The notes beneath the pieces are model-generated. The model made no database searches. It saw only the letters and a list, made by a program, of their open reading frames with translations, and was not told the DNA's origin. A program made the position numbers and the translations under genes. Below are positions 9,111 to 18,804 of a stretch of 64,000 bases of DNA, piece after piece. This DNA is from Ascidiimonas meishanensis (GTDB lineage Bacteria; Bacteroidota; Bacteroidia; Flavobacteriales; Flavobacteriaceae), in the NCBI RefSeq assembly GCF_037782385.1, contig NZ_JBBEXD010000001.1, forward strand, positions 868,001-932,000, written 5' to 3'. Position 1 is the stretch's first letter. Every line of letters starts with the position of its first letter.

Positions 9111-10841
9111 TTGAAAAAAGTAAGCAACATATTGTTTATCATACTATTTGTGTTGGTATATCAGTTTACCTTTTCACAAGAGAAGAAGACTATTACGGTA
9201 GTTTATGGAGGTACCTACACAAAAAATGAAGTGAAATATCCCGGTGCATCCATATTTGCCAAAGATGGCACTAGACAAGTACAGTTTGAGCATCAGGGAG
9301 GAGAGCTATGGTGTGATCTCGCTATATATAATCAGAAAAAAAATAGTGTAAGAGCTTTTGGCAATGTAAGATTCCAGCAAGGTGATTCCTTAAAAATGAC
9401 CAGCAAAAAACTTGATTATGATGGGAACCTTAAATTGGCGATAGCAAGAGAAAATGTTACATTGCGTAATTCTCAAATGACGCTACAAACAGATTCTCTT
9501 TTTTTTGACAGAACAATTCAAGAAGCTTTTTATGAAACTTTTGGCACTGTAAGAGATTCTATCAATGTACTTACAAGTGAGAAAGGACGGTATCTTTTAG
9601 AAACAAAAAAATATCAATTCGTAAGCGATGTTATTATTACCAATCCTGATTATGTTTTAGAGTCTGCACAATTAGACTATTACACTTCTACTAAACATGC
9701 CTATATGTATGGGCCCTCCACCATTACTGGCAAAGACTACGTAACCTATTGCGAAAGAGGCTTTTATGACACTCAGGATGAAAATGGATATTTTGTAAAA
9801 AACTCACGTATAGATTATAATAACCGTATTATATATGGAGATAGTCTTTATTTTGATAAGTTTGAGAATTTTGCCTCAGCTACTAATAATATCAAAGTCA
9901 TAGATACTATTAATAAAGGAGTAGTAAAAGGACATTATGCAGAAGTATTTAAACAGAAAGATTCTGTCTTTATCACTAAAAGAGCAGTTGCCATAAATGT
10001 CATTGAAAAAGATTCCCTATATATTCACGGAGATACTTTAATGGTAACAGGTCCGCCAGAAAATCGTATCATTAGAGGCTTTAGAAATGTAAAACTATTT
10101 AAAAAAGACCTCAGTGGAAAATGTGATTCAATTCATGTAAATCAAAAAACTGGCCTCACACAATTAATTGGACAACCCTTAGGACTTTTAGGTGATGAAA
10201 TGCCATTGTTAGAACGGAAAAAGAAAAGCCCCGTTTTATGGAATGGAACGAATCAAATGACAGGTGATAGTATCCATCTTATAAGTAATGTTAAAACAGA
10301 AAAACTCGATTCTTTAAAGGTACTCAACAATGCGTTTATAGTAGAAAAAGATTCGTTAAGCACCAATGGTTACAATCAGGTGAAAGGAAAAGACTTATAT
10401 GGAAAATTTATTGATAATGAATTGAAGATTGTAGATGTAATTAAGAATACAGAAGTTATTTATTACATGTATAATGATGATCAAAAATTAATTGGTATTG
10501 ATAAAACTATTTGCAGCGCAATCAATATGACTTTTGAGGAAAGCGGAATAGAAGATATTACTTTTATTACCAATCCTGATGGGGATATTTTTCCAGAAAA
10601 AGATTTACCGCCAAACGCAAGGAAATTGGCAGGTTTCATTTGGCGAGATGGAGAGATGATTCGTTCAAAAGAAGATCTTTTTGATGAAGATGATAACTCC
10701 ATAGAATTAGTAAAAATAAGAGGAGTTGATAATCCTATTGATATAGAAGCAGAAGAACTGGAACGTCAAAAAAATGAACTTGATCAGGTACCAGTTAAAA
10801 AAAACGCCTCCAAATCAAAAAAAGCAGAGAGGAAAGAATAA
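9111..10841 (+). CDS. OstA-like protein (LptA/LptD N-terminal domain family)
   Basis: A 576-residue protein with a signal peptide (MKKVSNILFIILFVLVYQFTFSQ). The mature part is built of repeated short beta strands with the alternating pattern typical of OstA/LptA beta-jellyroll domains, for example DSLKMTSKKLDYDGNLKLAIA and DSLFFDRTIQEAFYE. It should act in the periplasm, probably in lipopolysaccharide transport to the outer membrane. The C-terminus is acidic then lysine-rich. The start is TTG at 9111, chosen because it begins the signal peptide exactly. A possible promoter lies upstream: TATTTTTG at 9085-9092 with TTG 16 bases before it. The next gene starts 18 bases on. Confidence 0.88.
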   Translation: MKKVSNILFIILFVLVYQFTFSQEKKTITVVYGGTYTKNEVKYPGASIFAKDGTRQVQFEHQGGELWCDLAIYNQKKNSVRAFGNVRFQQGDSLKMTSKKLDYDGNLKLAIARENVTLRNSQMTLQTDSLFFDRTIQEAFYETFGTVRDSINVLTSEKGRYLLETKKYQFVSDVIITNPDYVLESAQLDYYTSTKHAYMYGPSTITGKDYVTYCERGFYDTQDENGYFVKNSRIDYNNRIIYGDSLYFDKFENFASATNNIKVIDTINKGVVKGHYAEVFKQKDSVFITKRAVAINVIEKDSLYIHGDTLMVTGPPENRIIRGFRNVKLFKKDLSGKCDSIHVNQKTGLTQLIGQPLGLLGDEMPLLERKKKSPVLWNGTNQMTGDSIHLISNVKTEKLDSLKVLNNAFIVEKDSLSTNGYNQVKGKDLYGKFIDNELKIVDVIKNTEVIYYMYNDDQKLIGIDKTICSAINMTFEESGIEDITFITNPDGDIFPEKDLPPNARKLAGFIWRDGEMIRSKEDLFDEDDNSIELVKIRGVDNPIDIEAEELERQKNELDQVPVKKNASKSKKAERKE

Positions 10842-10859
10842 ACATTAGAAAGAGGGATT

Positions 10860-12053
10860 ATGCTAGAAGATTTTTTAAAATTTCAGGCACAAACTACACC
10901 ACATCCGCTAGCCATGGAAGTCTCAAGTGCAAAGGGATGCTACATTTATAATTCTAAAGGTGAAGGGTTTCTTGATTTTGTTGCAGGAGTATCTGCTTGT
11001 AGTCTTGGGCACTCCCACCCTGCTGTGGTTAAAGCTGTAAAAGAACAGGCAGAAACTTACATGCATGTAATGGTCTATGGAGAATATATTCAAAAACCAG
11101 CAGTAGAATTTACAAAATTACTAGGTTCTTTGCTCCCCTTTCCCTTAGAAACTACCTATTTGACCAATTCAGGAACCGAAGCTACCGAAGCAGCAATAAA
11201 ATTAGCAAAAAGAGTTACTGGAAGAACAGAAATGATTGCGGCTCATCACGCCTATCATGGTAATACACAAGGTGCAATGAGCGTGATGGGGTTTGAAGAA
11301 AGGAAAAATGCATTTCGCCCATTAATTCCTGGCACACGATTTATTCACTTTAACAAAGACGAAGACCTAAATAAAATAACTACTAAAACAGCTGGAGTCA
11401 TATTAGAAACAATTCAGGGGGGAGCAGGTTTTATAACTCCTAAAAATAATTTTCTAAAAAAGGTAAGAAAAAAATGTGATGAAAATGGGGTGCTTTTAAT
11501 TCTTGATGAAATACAACCTGGTTTTGGCAGAACCGGTAAACTTTTTGGATTTCAGAATTATGGAATTGTTCCAGATGTGATTATTGCTGGAAAAGGTATG
11601 GGTGGAGGAATGCCAGTAGGAGCATTTATTGCGTCTAAAGAACACATGGATATGCTTAAAGAAAAACCTAAATTAGGGCATATTACTACTTTTGGAGGTC
11701 ATCCTGTGATTGCCGCCGCCTGTTTAGCAACACTTAGAGAACTTACAAAAAGTAATCTCATTGAAGCAACACTTCAGAAAGAAGCTCTTTTCAGATCACT
11801 TTTAATTCATCCGCTTATAAAAGAAATAAGAGGAAAGGGATTAATGCTTTGTGCTATTATAGAAAATGCCGATATTGTTAATTATATAGTTTTGAATGCT
11901 TTAAGACACCAACTTATTTTATTCTGGCTTTTATTTGAGCCCAATGCTATTCGTATAACACCTCCTTTAACTATTTCTGAAGATGAAATCAGAAAAGGAT
12001 GTAAGGTGATATTAGACTGCCTTGAAAATTGGGAGCAAGAGAATGTTAACTAA
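10860..12053 (+). CDS. Class III pyridoxal-phosphate aminotransferase
   Basis: A 397-residue fold-type I aminotransferase of the acetylornithine/4-aminobutyrate group. Visible motifs are TNSGTEATEAAIKLAK, the HHAYHGNTQGAM segment, the cofactor-binding ILDEIQPGFGRTGK and the Schiff-base lysine in IAGKGMGGGMPVGAF (Lys245). The substrate is not determined; in Flavobacteriaceae such genes are usually annotated as aspartate aminotransferase family. There are no arginine-biosynthesis genes around it, so argD is not supported. It follows the OstA-like gene by 18 bases and may be translated from the same message. Confidence 0.93.
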   Translation: MLEDFLKFQAQTTPHPLAMEVSSAKGCYIYNSKGEGFLDFVAGVSACSLGHSHPAVVKAVKEQAETYMHVMVYGEYIQKPAVEFTKLLGSLLPFPLETTYLTNSGTEATEAAIKLAKRVTGRTEMIAAHHAYHGNTQGAMSVMGFEERKNAFRPLIPGTRFIHFNKDEDLNKITTKTAGVILETIQGGAGFITPKNNFLKKVRKKCDENGVLLILDEIQPGFGRTGKLFGFQNYGIVPDVIIAGKGMGGGMPVGAFIASKEHMDMLKEKPKLGHITTFGGHPVIAAACLATLRELTKSNLIEATLQKEALFRSLLIHPLIKEIRGKGLMLCAIIENADIVNYIVLNALRHQLILFWLLFEPNAIRITPPLTISEDEIRKGCKVILDCLENWEQENVN

Positions 12054-12141
12054 TTTGTTAATAAGAAAAACCTATTTTACCTGAATTAAAGCTACCATAT
12101 TTTAATTTTAAGTACAATAGAAATCTAAAAAAGCATTGCTT

Positions 12142-13542
12142 ATGCAATTTAGTTCTAGTGACGATAAAAATTTACCAATTGACAAGTTTGAATCAATGTT
12201 GAAGACAGATGATGTCTATTTCTTTGATTCAGAAGATTTTGAAGAAATTATCCATCACTATCTTGATTCTGGTAAAGTAAGCCTCGCTAAAAAGGCGATT
12301 AAAATTGGGCTTCAACAGCATCCAGATACGACCAATTTAAAATTACTTCAAATAGAAGTATTTGTTTTTGAAGATAAATTAGAAACAGCAGAAAGTATGC
12401 TTAATGCTTTATTGGCTTATGAGCATTCAAATGAAGAAATTTACATCCAAAAAGCAAATATCTATTCTAAAAAAGACAATCACCAAAAAGCGATTGATTT
12501 ATTAAAAACAGCATTAATCTTTACAGAAGAAGTTACAGATATTTACCTTCTTATTGGAATGGAATATCTTTTTATGGATAATTATGCATCTGCAAAAGAA
12601 TATTTTATAAAGTGTCTCCAGGAAGATCCACAAGATTATGCCTCACTTTACAACACCGTGTATTGTTTTGAATTTTTAGAAGATCATGATGGTGCTATTA
12701 ATTTTTTGAACGAATATTTAGAAAACAATCCTTATTGCGATGTAGCATGGCATCAACTAGGTAAACAATTCTTTGAAAAAGAGATGTTTAAAGAAGCATT
12801 AGCCAGTTTTGATTTTGCTATTATTGCAGATGATACATTTGTAGGTGCCTATTTGGAAAAAGGGAAAGTATTAGAAAAATTAAATAGGCATAATGAAGCA
12901 ATTGAAAACTATGAAGTTTCCCTTTCATTAGATGATCCAACCTCATTTGCCTATTTACGTATTGGTAAATGCCATGAAAAATTAGGAAATACAGAACTCG
13001 CTCAAAAATTTTATTATAAAACGGTTCATGAAGATCCGCTCTTAGATAAAGGCTGGCTCGCCATTACTAATTTTTACTTCAATCAAGAAAACTATCAAAA
13101 AGCAAGATACTATATTGATAAAGCAATCAATATAGACAGTGAAAATGTTCTGTACTGGAAACTTTCAGCACAAATTAACCAACAACTCAAACGCTATGAA
13201 GAAGCAGATATTGCTTATAAAAAAACCGTAGAGTTAGGAAACTATGAATTAGAAACATGGATTCAATGGAGTGATGTTCTTTTAAAGCTTGGCGAATATA
13301 ATACTGGGGTGATAACACTCTTGCAAGCATTTGAATTTTATCCTGAAAAAGCTGAACTTGAATTTAGAATAGCAGGTTTCTATTTTGCACTCACAGATAG
13401 TCTCAAAGGTACATACCACCTTAAAAACGCATTGAGGAATGACTACAAGAAAGTCACCATATTACAAATGCTTTTTCCGGAGGTTTTTATCCGAAATAGT
13501 GTTAGGAATATTATAACAAAATTTAAAAATGCTTCTTTGTAA
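12142..13542 (+). CDS. Tetratricopeptide repeat protein
   Basis: A 466-residue soluble protein with no signal peptide or membrane segment. Nearly the whole chain consists of TPR helices; consensus pieces such as AIDLLKTALIFTEE, YASAKEYFIKCLQEDPQ and EAIENYEVSLSLDDP recur about every 34 residues from residue 40 onward. It should be a cytosolic scaffold for protein contacts. I chose the ATG at 12142 rather than a TTG two codons upstream. It is preceded by an 88-base gap, so it may be a separate transcript. It lies upstream of the DUF368 pair. The partner is unknown. Confidence 0.9.
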   Translation: MQFSSSDDKNLPIDKFESMLKTDDVYFFDSEDFEEIIHHYLDSGKVSLAKKAIKIGLQQHPDTTNLKLLQIEVFVFEDKLETAESMLNALLAYEHSNEEIYIQKANIYSKKDNHQKAIDLLKTALIFTEEVTDIYLLIGMEYLFMDNYASAKEYFIKCLQEDPQDYASLYNTVYCFEFLEDHDGAINFLNEYLENNPYCDVAWHQLGKQFFEKEMFKEALASFDFAIIADDTFVGAYLEKGKVLEKLNRHNEAIENYEVSLSLDDPTSFAYLRIGKCHEKLGNTELAQKFYYKTVHEDPLLDKGWLAITNFYFNQENYQKARYYIDKAINIDSENVLYWKLSAQINQQLKRYEEADIAYKKTVELGNYELETWIQWSDVLLKLGEYNTGVITLLQAFEFYPEKAELEFRIAGFYFALTDSLKGTYHLKNALRNDYKKVTILQMLFPEVFIRNSVRNIITKFKNASL

Positions 13543-13577
13543 TAATTCCATACTTTTGTTCGTGTTAAGTTAAAAGT

Positions 13578-14552
13578 ATGCCTAGAACATTTAAAGAATA
13601 TGTATTAATTTCCTTTAAAGGTATAGCTATGGGAGCTGCGGACGTTGTTCCTGGAGTTTCTGGTGGCACCATTGCCTTTATATCTGGTATTTACGAAGAG
13701 TTAATTAAAACCATTAGTAACCTTAATTTTGGTGCTTTTACCATATGGAAACGCAAAGGTTTTAAAACCATGTGGGAAAGTATTAATGGAAGTTTCTTAT
13801 TGGCACTCTTTTCAGGTATTTTTTTTAGTATTCTTTCACTTGCAAAAGTGATTAAATGGCTTTTAGAGAATGAAGCAATTCTTTTATGGTCTTTCTTCTT
13901 TGGTTTGGTAATTGCCAGTATTTTTCTCATTGGGAGAAGTATTTCAAAATGGTCTCTACCTGTATTTTTATTTTTAGTAGCTGGAACCATTATTTCTTAT
14001 TTGGTGACCATCCTAGAACCTACCAGTTCGCCGGATAGTTTTTATTATCTATTTTTTTGTGGGTTTATAGCCATTATTGCAATGATTCTTCCAGGTGTTT
14101 CAGGAGCATTTATACTGGTGTTGTTAGGAGCATATAGTACAGCAATAAATACCGTAAATTTATTTATTGAAAGTATTTACGACCTTAGTCTTGATAAATT
14201 TATTGAAGCCTCGGTTAAATTTTTTTCATTATTTTTTGGTGCAATTCTAGGGATTAAAACGTTTTCAAAAATTCTAAACTGGATGTTTAATCATTATAAG
14301 AACTTAACCCTTGCAGTACTTACTGGTTTTATGATTGGCTCTCTTAACAAAATATGGCCATGGAAAAAAACATTGAGTTGGTTTGAAAATTCTCATGGTG
14401 AAAAAGAGCCATTATTACAACAAAATGTTTTCCCTATTAATTATGATGGAGATTCCAAAATAATGTGGGCAACCATACTTGTGACTCTGGGCTTTCTTAC
14501 TATTTATTCCTTAGAAAGAATAGCAGATAAAGCAAAGTCATCAAATGAATAA
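13578..14552 (+). CDS. DUF368 polyprenyl-phosphate transporter-like membrane protein, copy 1
   Basis: A 324-residue protein with about eight to nine predicted membrane helices. The family signature KGIAMGAADVVPGVSGGTIAF (residues 14-34) opens the chain, and a second, mirrored element AMILPGVSGAFILVLLGAY lies near residue 175, consistent with an inverted internal repeat. DUF368 proteins (PopT in Vibrio) have been shown to recycle undecaprenyl phosphate across the inner membrane, serving peptidoglycan and other cell-surface polymers. The last 8 bases overlap the next gene, a paralogue. A -7-like element TACTTTTG lies at 13551-13558. Confidence 0.92.
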   Translation: MPRTFKEYVLISFKGIAMGAADVVPGVSGGTIAFISGIYEELIKTISNLNFGAFTIWKRKGFKTMWESINGSFLLALFSGIFFSILSLAKVIKWLLENEAILLWSFFFGLVIASIFLIGRSISKWSLPVFLFLVAGTIISYLVTILEPTSSPDSFYYLFFCGFIAIIAMILPGVSGAFILVLLGAYSTAINTVNLFIESIYDLSLDKFIEASVKFFSLFFGAILGIKTFSKILNWMFNHYKNLTLAVLTGFMIGSLNKIWPWKKTLSWFENSHGEKEPLLQQNVFPINYDGDSKIMWATILVTLGFLTIYSLERIADKAKSSNE

Positions 14553-15561
14553 TCATACACGCACACTTCAGGATAAAGTTTTTTTAGTAATAAAAGGCCT
14601 TGCTATGGGGGCAGCTAATAAGGTTCCAGGAGTATCGGGTGGTATTGTCGCATTTGTTGCAGGGTTTTATGAGGAGTTCATCTACGCACTAAAAAAAGTA
14701 AACTTAAAAGCTTTTAAATTATTAATAAATGGAAGATTTAAAAGTTTTTATCGATATATAAACGGACATTTTTTATCCCTTCTATTTTTTGGAATGCTAA
14801 TCAGTTACTTTAGTGTTTCTAAATTGTTAGATTACTTTATTGAAAAAAAAGAACTATTTGTATGGGCAAGTTTTTTTGGTATGATTATAGGCTCCATCTA
14901 CTATATAGCCAAGGACTTTAACCATTGGAATAGAAAAACCATCATATCACTTATCGTGGGGGCCGTTATAGGGGTATCTATTAGCTTTTTAAATCCTGCT
15001 AAAGAAAACACCAATCTAATATTTATTTATATATGTGGCATTATTAGTGTTTCTGGAATGACACTTCCTGGTTTATCTGGTTCTTTCATACTCATTTTAC
15101 TTGGTAATTATGTATTATTACTTGTTGATTCTGTAAACGCTTTATATGATACCATTGCAGATATCTTTAGAGGAGATTTTAGTTTTGTACATAATCAAAC
15201 CCGGATAGATACGCTAATCATTCTTGCTGTTTTTACCGCTGGCTCCGTAACTGGACTAGTTACATTTTCACATCTACTTTCTTACGTTCTTAAACATTTT
15301 AAACACATTACAACTGCTTTAATCATTGGTTTTATCTCTGGATCATTAGGCGTAGTATGGCCATGGAAAAAGCCTATTTATATGACAGATCAAAATGCTA
15401 ACTTTGTACTAGATAGCAATGGTAAAAAAATAATACAAAATTATAAACGTTTTCTTCCAGATATTTCTTCTGCAGAAAACCAGTATACTTTAGGGTTTAT
15501 TATTTTTGGAATTCTAATTGTACTCGCACTAGATTGGTATGGAAAAAGAACTACAAAATAA
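14545..15561 (+). CDS. DUF368 polyprenyl-phosphate transporter-like membrane protein, copy 2
   Basis: A 338-residue paralogue of the preceding gene, overlapping it by 8 bases. The same two family elements are present: KGLAMGAANKVPGVSGGIVAF near the N-terminus and SGMTLPGLSGSFILILLGNY in the middle. Aspartate in the first element of copy 1 (GAADVVPG) is Asn-Lys here (GAANKVPG), so the copies are diverged rather than a recent duplication. The gene also overlaps aroE by 23 bases. Translational coupling of both copies suggests a heteromeric or paired transporter. The lipid-carrier role is from the family, not from this sequence. Confidence 0.91.
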   Translation: MNNHTRTLQDKVFLVIKGLAMGAANKVPGVSGGIVAFVAGFYEEFIYALKKVNLKAFKLLINGRFKSFYRYINGHFLSLLFFGMLISYFSVSKLLDYFIEKKELFVWASFFGMIIGSIYYIAKDFNHWNRKTIISLIVGAVIGVSISFLNPAKENTNLIFIYICGIISVSGMTLPGLSGSFILILLGNYVLLLVDSVNALYDTIADIFRGDFSFVHNQTRIDTLIILAVFTAGSVTGLVTFSHLLSYVLKHFKHITTALIIGFISGSLGVVWPWKKPIYMTDQNANFVLDSNGKKIIQNYKRFLPDISSAENQYTLGFIIFGILIVLALDWYGKRTTK

Positions 15562-16294
15562 CATCCAATTATTTGGATTAATTGGAAAGAATATATCTTA
15601 TTCGTTTTCCGCAGGCTACTTTGCCAAAAAATTCACCGAATTAGAACTTTCAAACTACCACTACCGGAATTTTGATTTAGAGACCATTGAAGAATTAAAA
15701 TCCATGTTAGCCCAGCATCCAAATCTTCAAGGTTTTAATGTAACCATTCCATATAAGGAAAAAATAATCCCTTTGCTAGATTTTATAGATCCGGAAGCTG
15801 CTAGTATAGGTGCAGTAAATACAGTAAAAATAAAGAACAATAGACTTGAAGGATTTAACACAGACTGTTACGGTTTTGAAGCTTCCATTTCTAAGTTCTT
15901 AAAACCTTCACATACCAAAGCACTCCTGTTAGGTACCGGAGGAGCTTCCAAAGCAGTTGCCTACGCTTTAGCGAAAAAATCTATTGATTATCAATTTGTT
16001 TCAAGAAAACCAGCAGATAATCTTATCACTTACCATGAAGTGACCCCTGCACTAATTGATAACCATCCTATTATTATCAATTGTACACCTCTTGGAACCT
16101 ATCCAAATATAAATGATAGCCCAGATATTCCCTACAGTGCGATGAGCTCTAAACATTTACTTTACGATCTTATTTATAACCCAGAAGAAACCTCTTTTTT
16201 AAAACAAGGTAAAAAGCAAGGAGCAACCATTTGTAATGGACTATCTATGCTAGAGTTACAGGCAGAAAAGGCTTGGGAAATTTGGACAAGCTAA
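15539..16294 (+). CDS. aroE: Shikimate dehydrogenase
   Basis: A 251-residue enzyme that reduces 3-dehydroshikimate to shikimate with NADPH in aromatic amino-acid synthesis. The substrate site is visible as GKNISYSFSAGYF near the N-terminus (canonical SxSxSP is altered to SYSFSAG), GFNVTIPYKEK with its catalytic lysine, and GAVNTVKI; the NADP loop is LLGTGGASKAVAYAL. The C-terminal helix carries GLSMLELQAEKAWEIW. It is slightly shorter than the Escherichia coli enzyme, as is common in this phylum. The start codon lies 23 bases inside the preceding DUF368 gene, so translation is probably coupled. Confidence 0.94.
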   Translation: MEKELQNNIQLFGLIGKNISYSFSAGYFAKKFTELELSNYHYRNFDLETIEELKSMLAQHPNLQGFNVTIPYKEKIIPLLDFIDPEAASIGAVNTVKIKNNRLEGFNTDCYGFEASISKFLKPSHTKALLLGTGGASKAVAYALAKKSIDYQFVSRKPADNLITYHEVTPALIDNHPIIINCTPLGTYPNINDSPDIPYSAMSSKHLLYDLIYNPEETSFLKQGKKQGATICNGLSMLELQAEKAWEIWTS

Positions 16295-16405
16295 TACACA
16301 TATACCTAATTGCTTTATACGAGAAAATCTAAAATACTTTGCTATTTTAGTAGTTGTTAGTATCTTTCAAGAAGAAAGCATTGATGAACCTAAAACATTA
16401 TCCAA

Positions 16406-18505
16406 ATGTTAGACGAGGAAAAGGACCAACTTCATAACCATAATGATCTTCCAGACAAGGAAGAGAGCACTAATAACAGTGTTAAAACTTCTGTTAATAC
16501 AACCTCAGAAAATAATGATTCTTCTGAAGTTACAGATAAAATAGTTGAAAGTAAAACTGAGCCTGCCGAAAGTATTAGTCCAATAGAGGGCACTGATAAT
16601 CAAGAAGATTCTAATAATGTAGAAGTCCAAACTTCAACCGAAACTAATCTATTAGAAGAGAGTTCATCTCCTTCAACTAACCTTACGCCTGAAAATAAAG
16701 AGGAGGAAGAAAAAAAATTAGAAGATGAAATAGATGCTACCAATGCAGAAGATGCAGAAGACGAATCAAGCAAAGAAAGGCATACAATACCCCTTTTAGA
16801 TTATCATGCAATGAGCATGGATACTTTAACAGAGGAGCTGAAAAAATTATTAAAAAATGAAAAAATACAAGCGATAAAAACGCATGTAGATCAAATTAAA
16901 TCTGAATTTGATCTTAAATTTCAAGAATTGCTAGAGCAGAAAAAAGAGGATTTTTTAAATGAAGGAGGCAATGAAATAGATTTTAGTTTTCATTATCAAC
17001 CAAAAATTGTCTTTAATGATCTTTATAAAGAATACAGAGATCAAAGAAATAAATACTATAAAGATTTAGAATCTAAGCTCAAAACAAACCTCGCCAATAG
17101 ACTAGATATTATTGAAGAACTCAAAGGACTTATCAATGTTGAAGAAAACATCAACACTACTTATAAACATTTCAAAGAACTACAAGAACGATGGAGACAT
17201 GCAGGACCTATTCCAAGAATGGAGTATAATAATGTTTGGCGTACATACCACCATCATATAGAGCGTTTCTATGATTTTCTAGATATCAATAGAGATTTAA
17301 GAGATTTAGATTTTAAACATAATTTAGAAGAAAAGCAGAAAATTATTTTAAGAGTTCAAGAACTCGGTTCTGAACCCGATTTAGGTAAAGCATTCAGAGA
17401 ATTACAAGAACTTCATAAAATTTGGAAGGAAGAAATTGGTCCCGTAGATAGAGAACATAGAGAAGAAATTTGGCAACAATTTAAAGAGGCTACAAAAGTT
17501 ATTCATGATAAAAGACAAGAATACTTTAAAAGCCTTGAAGCCAGTTATCAAGATAATCTAATAAAGAAAAATGAGATCATCGCTAAAATAACAGAAATTG
17601 GGGCTCAAAAAGTAACAACTCATGGTGTTTGGCAGAAGCAAATTAGGGAAATTGAATCGTTAAGAGAAGAATTTTTTAACGCTGGCAAGGTACCTCTAAG
17701 AGTCAATGAAAAAATATGGGCAGAGTTCAAGGAAGCGGTTAGAAACTTTAATCGTAAAAAGAATGCCTTCTATAAAGGTCTCAAAAAGGAACAGCATCAC
17801 AATTATGAGCAGAAATTAGCTTTGGTAAAGCTAGCAGAATCTTTGAAAGATAGTGATGATTGGACCGAAACCACTCCGGTTATGAAAAAAATTCAAAATG
17901 ACTGGAAAAAAATAGGGCACGTACCGCGTAAATTTTCAGATAAAATCTGGAAAGACTTTAAAACCGCTTGCAATCATTATTTTGATAGATTACACTCTCA
18001 AAAGAATGAAGCGTATAAGGAAGAGTTGGAAGCTTTTGAGAAAAAGACCAAGTTCTTAGAAGATCTTAAGAATTTCAAGCTTAGCGGAGAGAAAGAGAAA
18101 GACTTAGAACAAATTCAAACTTACATTGCTTCGTGGAAAGCCATGGGTAAGGTTCCGTATAATAAAAAAAATATAGAAAGTAAATTCAATAAAATTCTAG
18201 ATGCTTTGTTTGGAAAAATAAATATTGAAAAAAATGAAGCAGAGCTCATTAAATACGAAAATAAACTTGAACAACTCGCTAATTCAGATAGTGATTATGC
18301 TTTAAATAATGAGCGTGTTTTTATAAGAAGAAAAATTGAAGAACTCAAAGGAGAGATTCGTCAACTTGAAAATAACCTACAATTCTTTTCAAATGCATCA
18401 GAAGATAATCCTATGGTTAAAGAAGTAGTGAAAAAAATCAATAATCATAAAAAAGATCTTGATTTACTAAAAGCGAAATTAAAACAAATCAAAACATTTA
18501 AATAG
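16406..18505 (+). CDS. DUF349 repeat protein
   Basis: A 699-residue soluble protein. The first 125 residues are acidic, Ser/Thr/Asn-rich and probably disordered. From about residue 135 the chain is alpha-helical and charged, with at least five DUF349 repeats marked by W-x-x-x-G-x-(V/I)-P patterns such as ERWRHAGPIPRMEYNNVW, IWKEEIGPVDREHREEIW and DWKKIGHVPRKFSDKIW. The C-terminus is a long coiled coil. No catalytic motif is seen and the molecular function of DUF349 is poorly known. It stands alone and is closed by a strong hairpin 55 bases downstream. Confidence 0.9.
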   Translation: MLDEEKDQLHNHNDLPDKEESTNNSVKTSVNTTSENNDSSEVTDKIVESKTEPAESISPIEGTDNQEDSNNVEVQTSTETNLLEESSSPSTNLTPENKEEEEKKLEDEIDATNAEDAEDESSKERHTIPLLDYHAMSMDTLTEELKKLLKNEKIQAIKTHVDQIKSEFDLKFQELLEQKKEDFLNEGGNEIDFSFHYQPKIVFNDLYKEYRDQRNKYYKDLESKLKTNLANRLDIIEELKGLINVEENINTTYKHFKELQERWRHAGPIPRMEYNNVWRTYHHHIERFYDFLDINRDLRDLDFKHNLEEKQKIILRVQELGSEPDLGKAFRELQELHKIWKEEIGPVDREHREEIWQQFKEATKVIHDKRQEYFKSLEASYQDNLIKKNEIIAKITEIGAQKVTTHGVWQKQIREIESLREEFFNAGKVPLRVNEKIWAEFKEAVRNFNRKKNAFYKGLKKEQHHNYEQKLALVKLAESLKDSDDWTETTPVMKKIQNDWKKIGHVPRKFSDKIWKDFKTACNHYFDRLHSQKNEAYKEELEAFEKKTKFLEDLKNFKLSGEKEKDLEQIQTYIASWKAMGKVPYNKKNIESKFNKILDALFGKINIEKNEAELIKYENKLEQLANSDSDYALNNERVFIRRKIEELKGEIRQLENNLQFFSNASEDNPMVKEVVKKINNHKKDLDLLKAKLKQIKTFK

Positions 18506-18560
18506 AAGAAGGCTAGTATCTAAACAGAGTAGCTCTATCTAACAAAGTTATGTCAATATT

Positions 18561-18597
18561 AAAATATAGCGGTGGCATACCACCGCTATATTTTGTT
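18561..18597. terminator. Perfect 15-bp hairpin, terminator of the DUF349 gene
   Basis: AAAATATAGCGGTGG (18561-18575) and CCACCGCTATATTTT (18580-18594) pair without mismatch across a 4-base loop. The T-rich 3' arm runs on into GTTT. The stem is equally good on the minus strand, so it can also stop the convergent response-regulator operon. Confidence 0.88.
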
Positions 18598-18804
18598 TAC
18601 ATCGTTTATGAAATAATACGATTTGACTCTTGGGTAGCTACTAAAAAATGGTCAACACCTATTAGTTCTAAAAACTAGAGAAGGACATAATTCTGAATTG
18701 ACTCCACAAGATCTAAAAAAAGGGCAGACTTTAAACACATAAACCCCTTGTTATTTTTAGCTTGTACACTTTGTGGGATAGGGTACTCTAATACGGCTTT
18801 TATA
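18598..18804. other. Intergenic stretch between convergent genes, no gene seen
   Basis: About 200 AT-rich bases after the hairpin and before the stop of the response-regulator gene. All frames are short and broken. I see no repeat, RNA fold or convincing gene remnant here. Confidence 0.6.

Noticed and set aside
13691..13990. 99-codon minus-strand frame inside the first DUF368 gene
   Set aside because: Antisense to a clear membrane-protein gene; basic and low-complexity translation with no sensible pattern.
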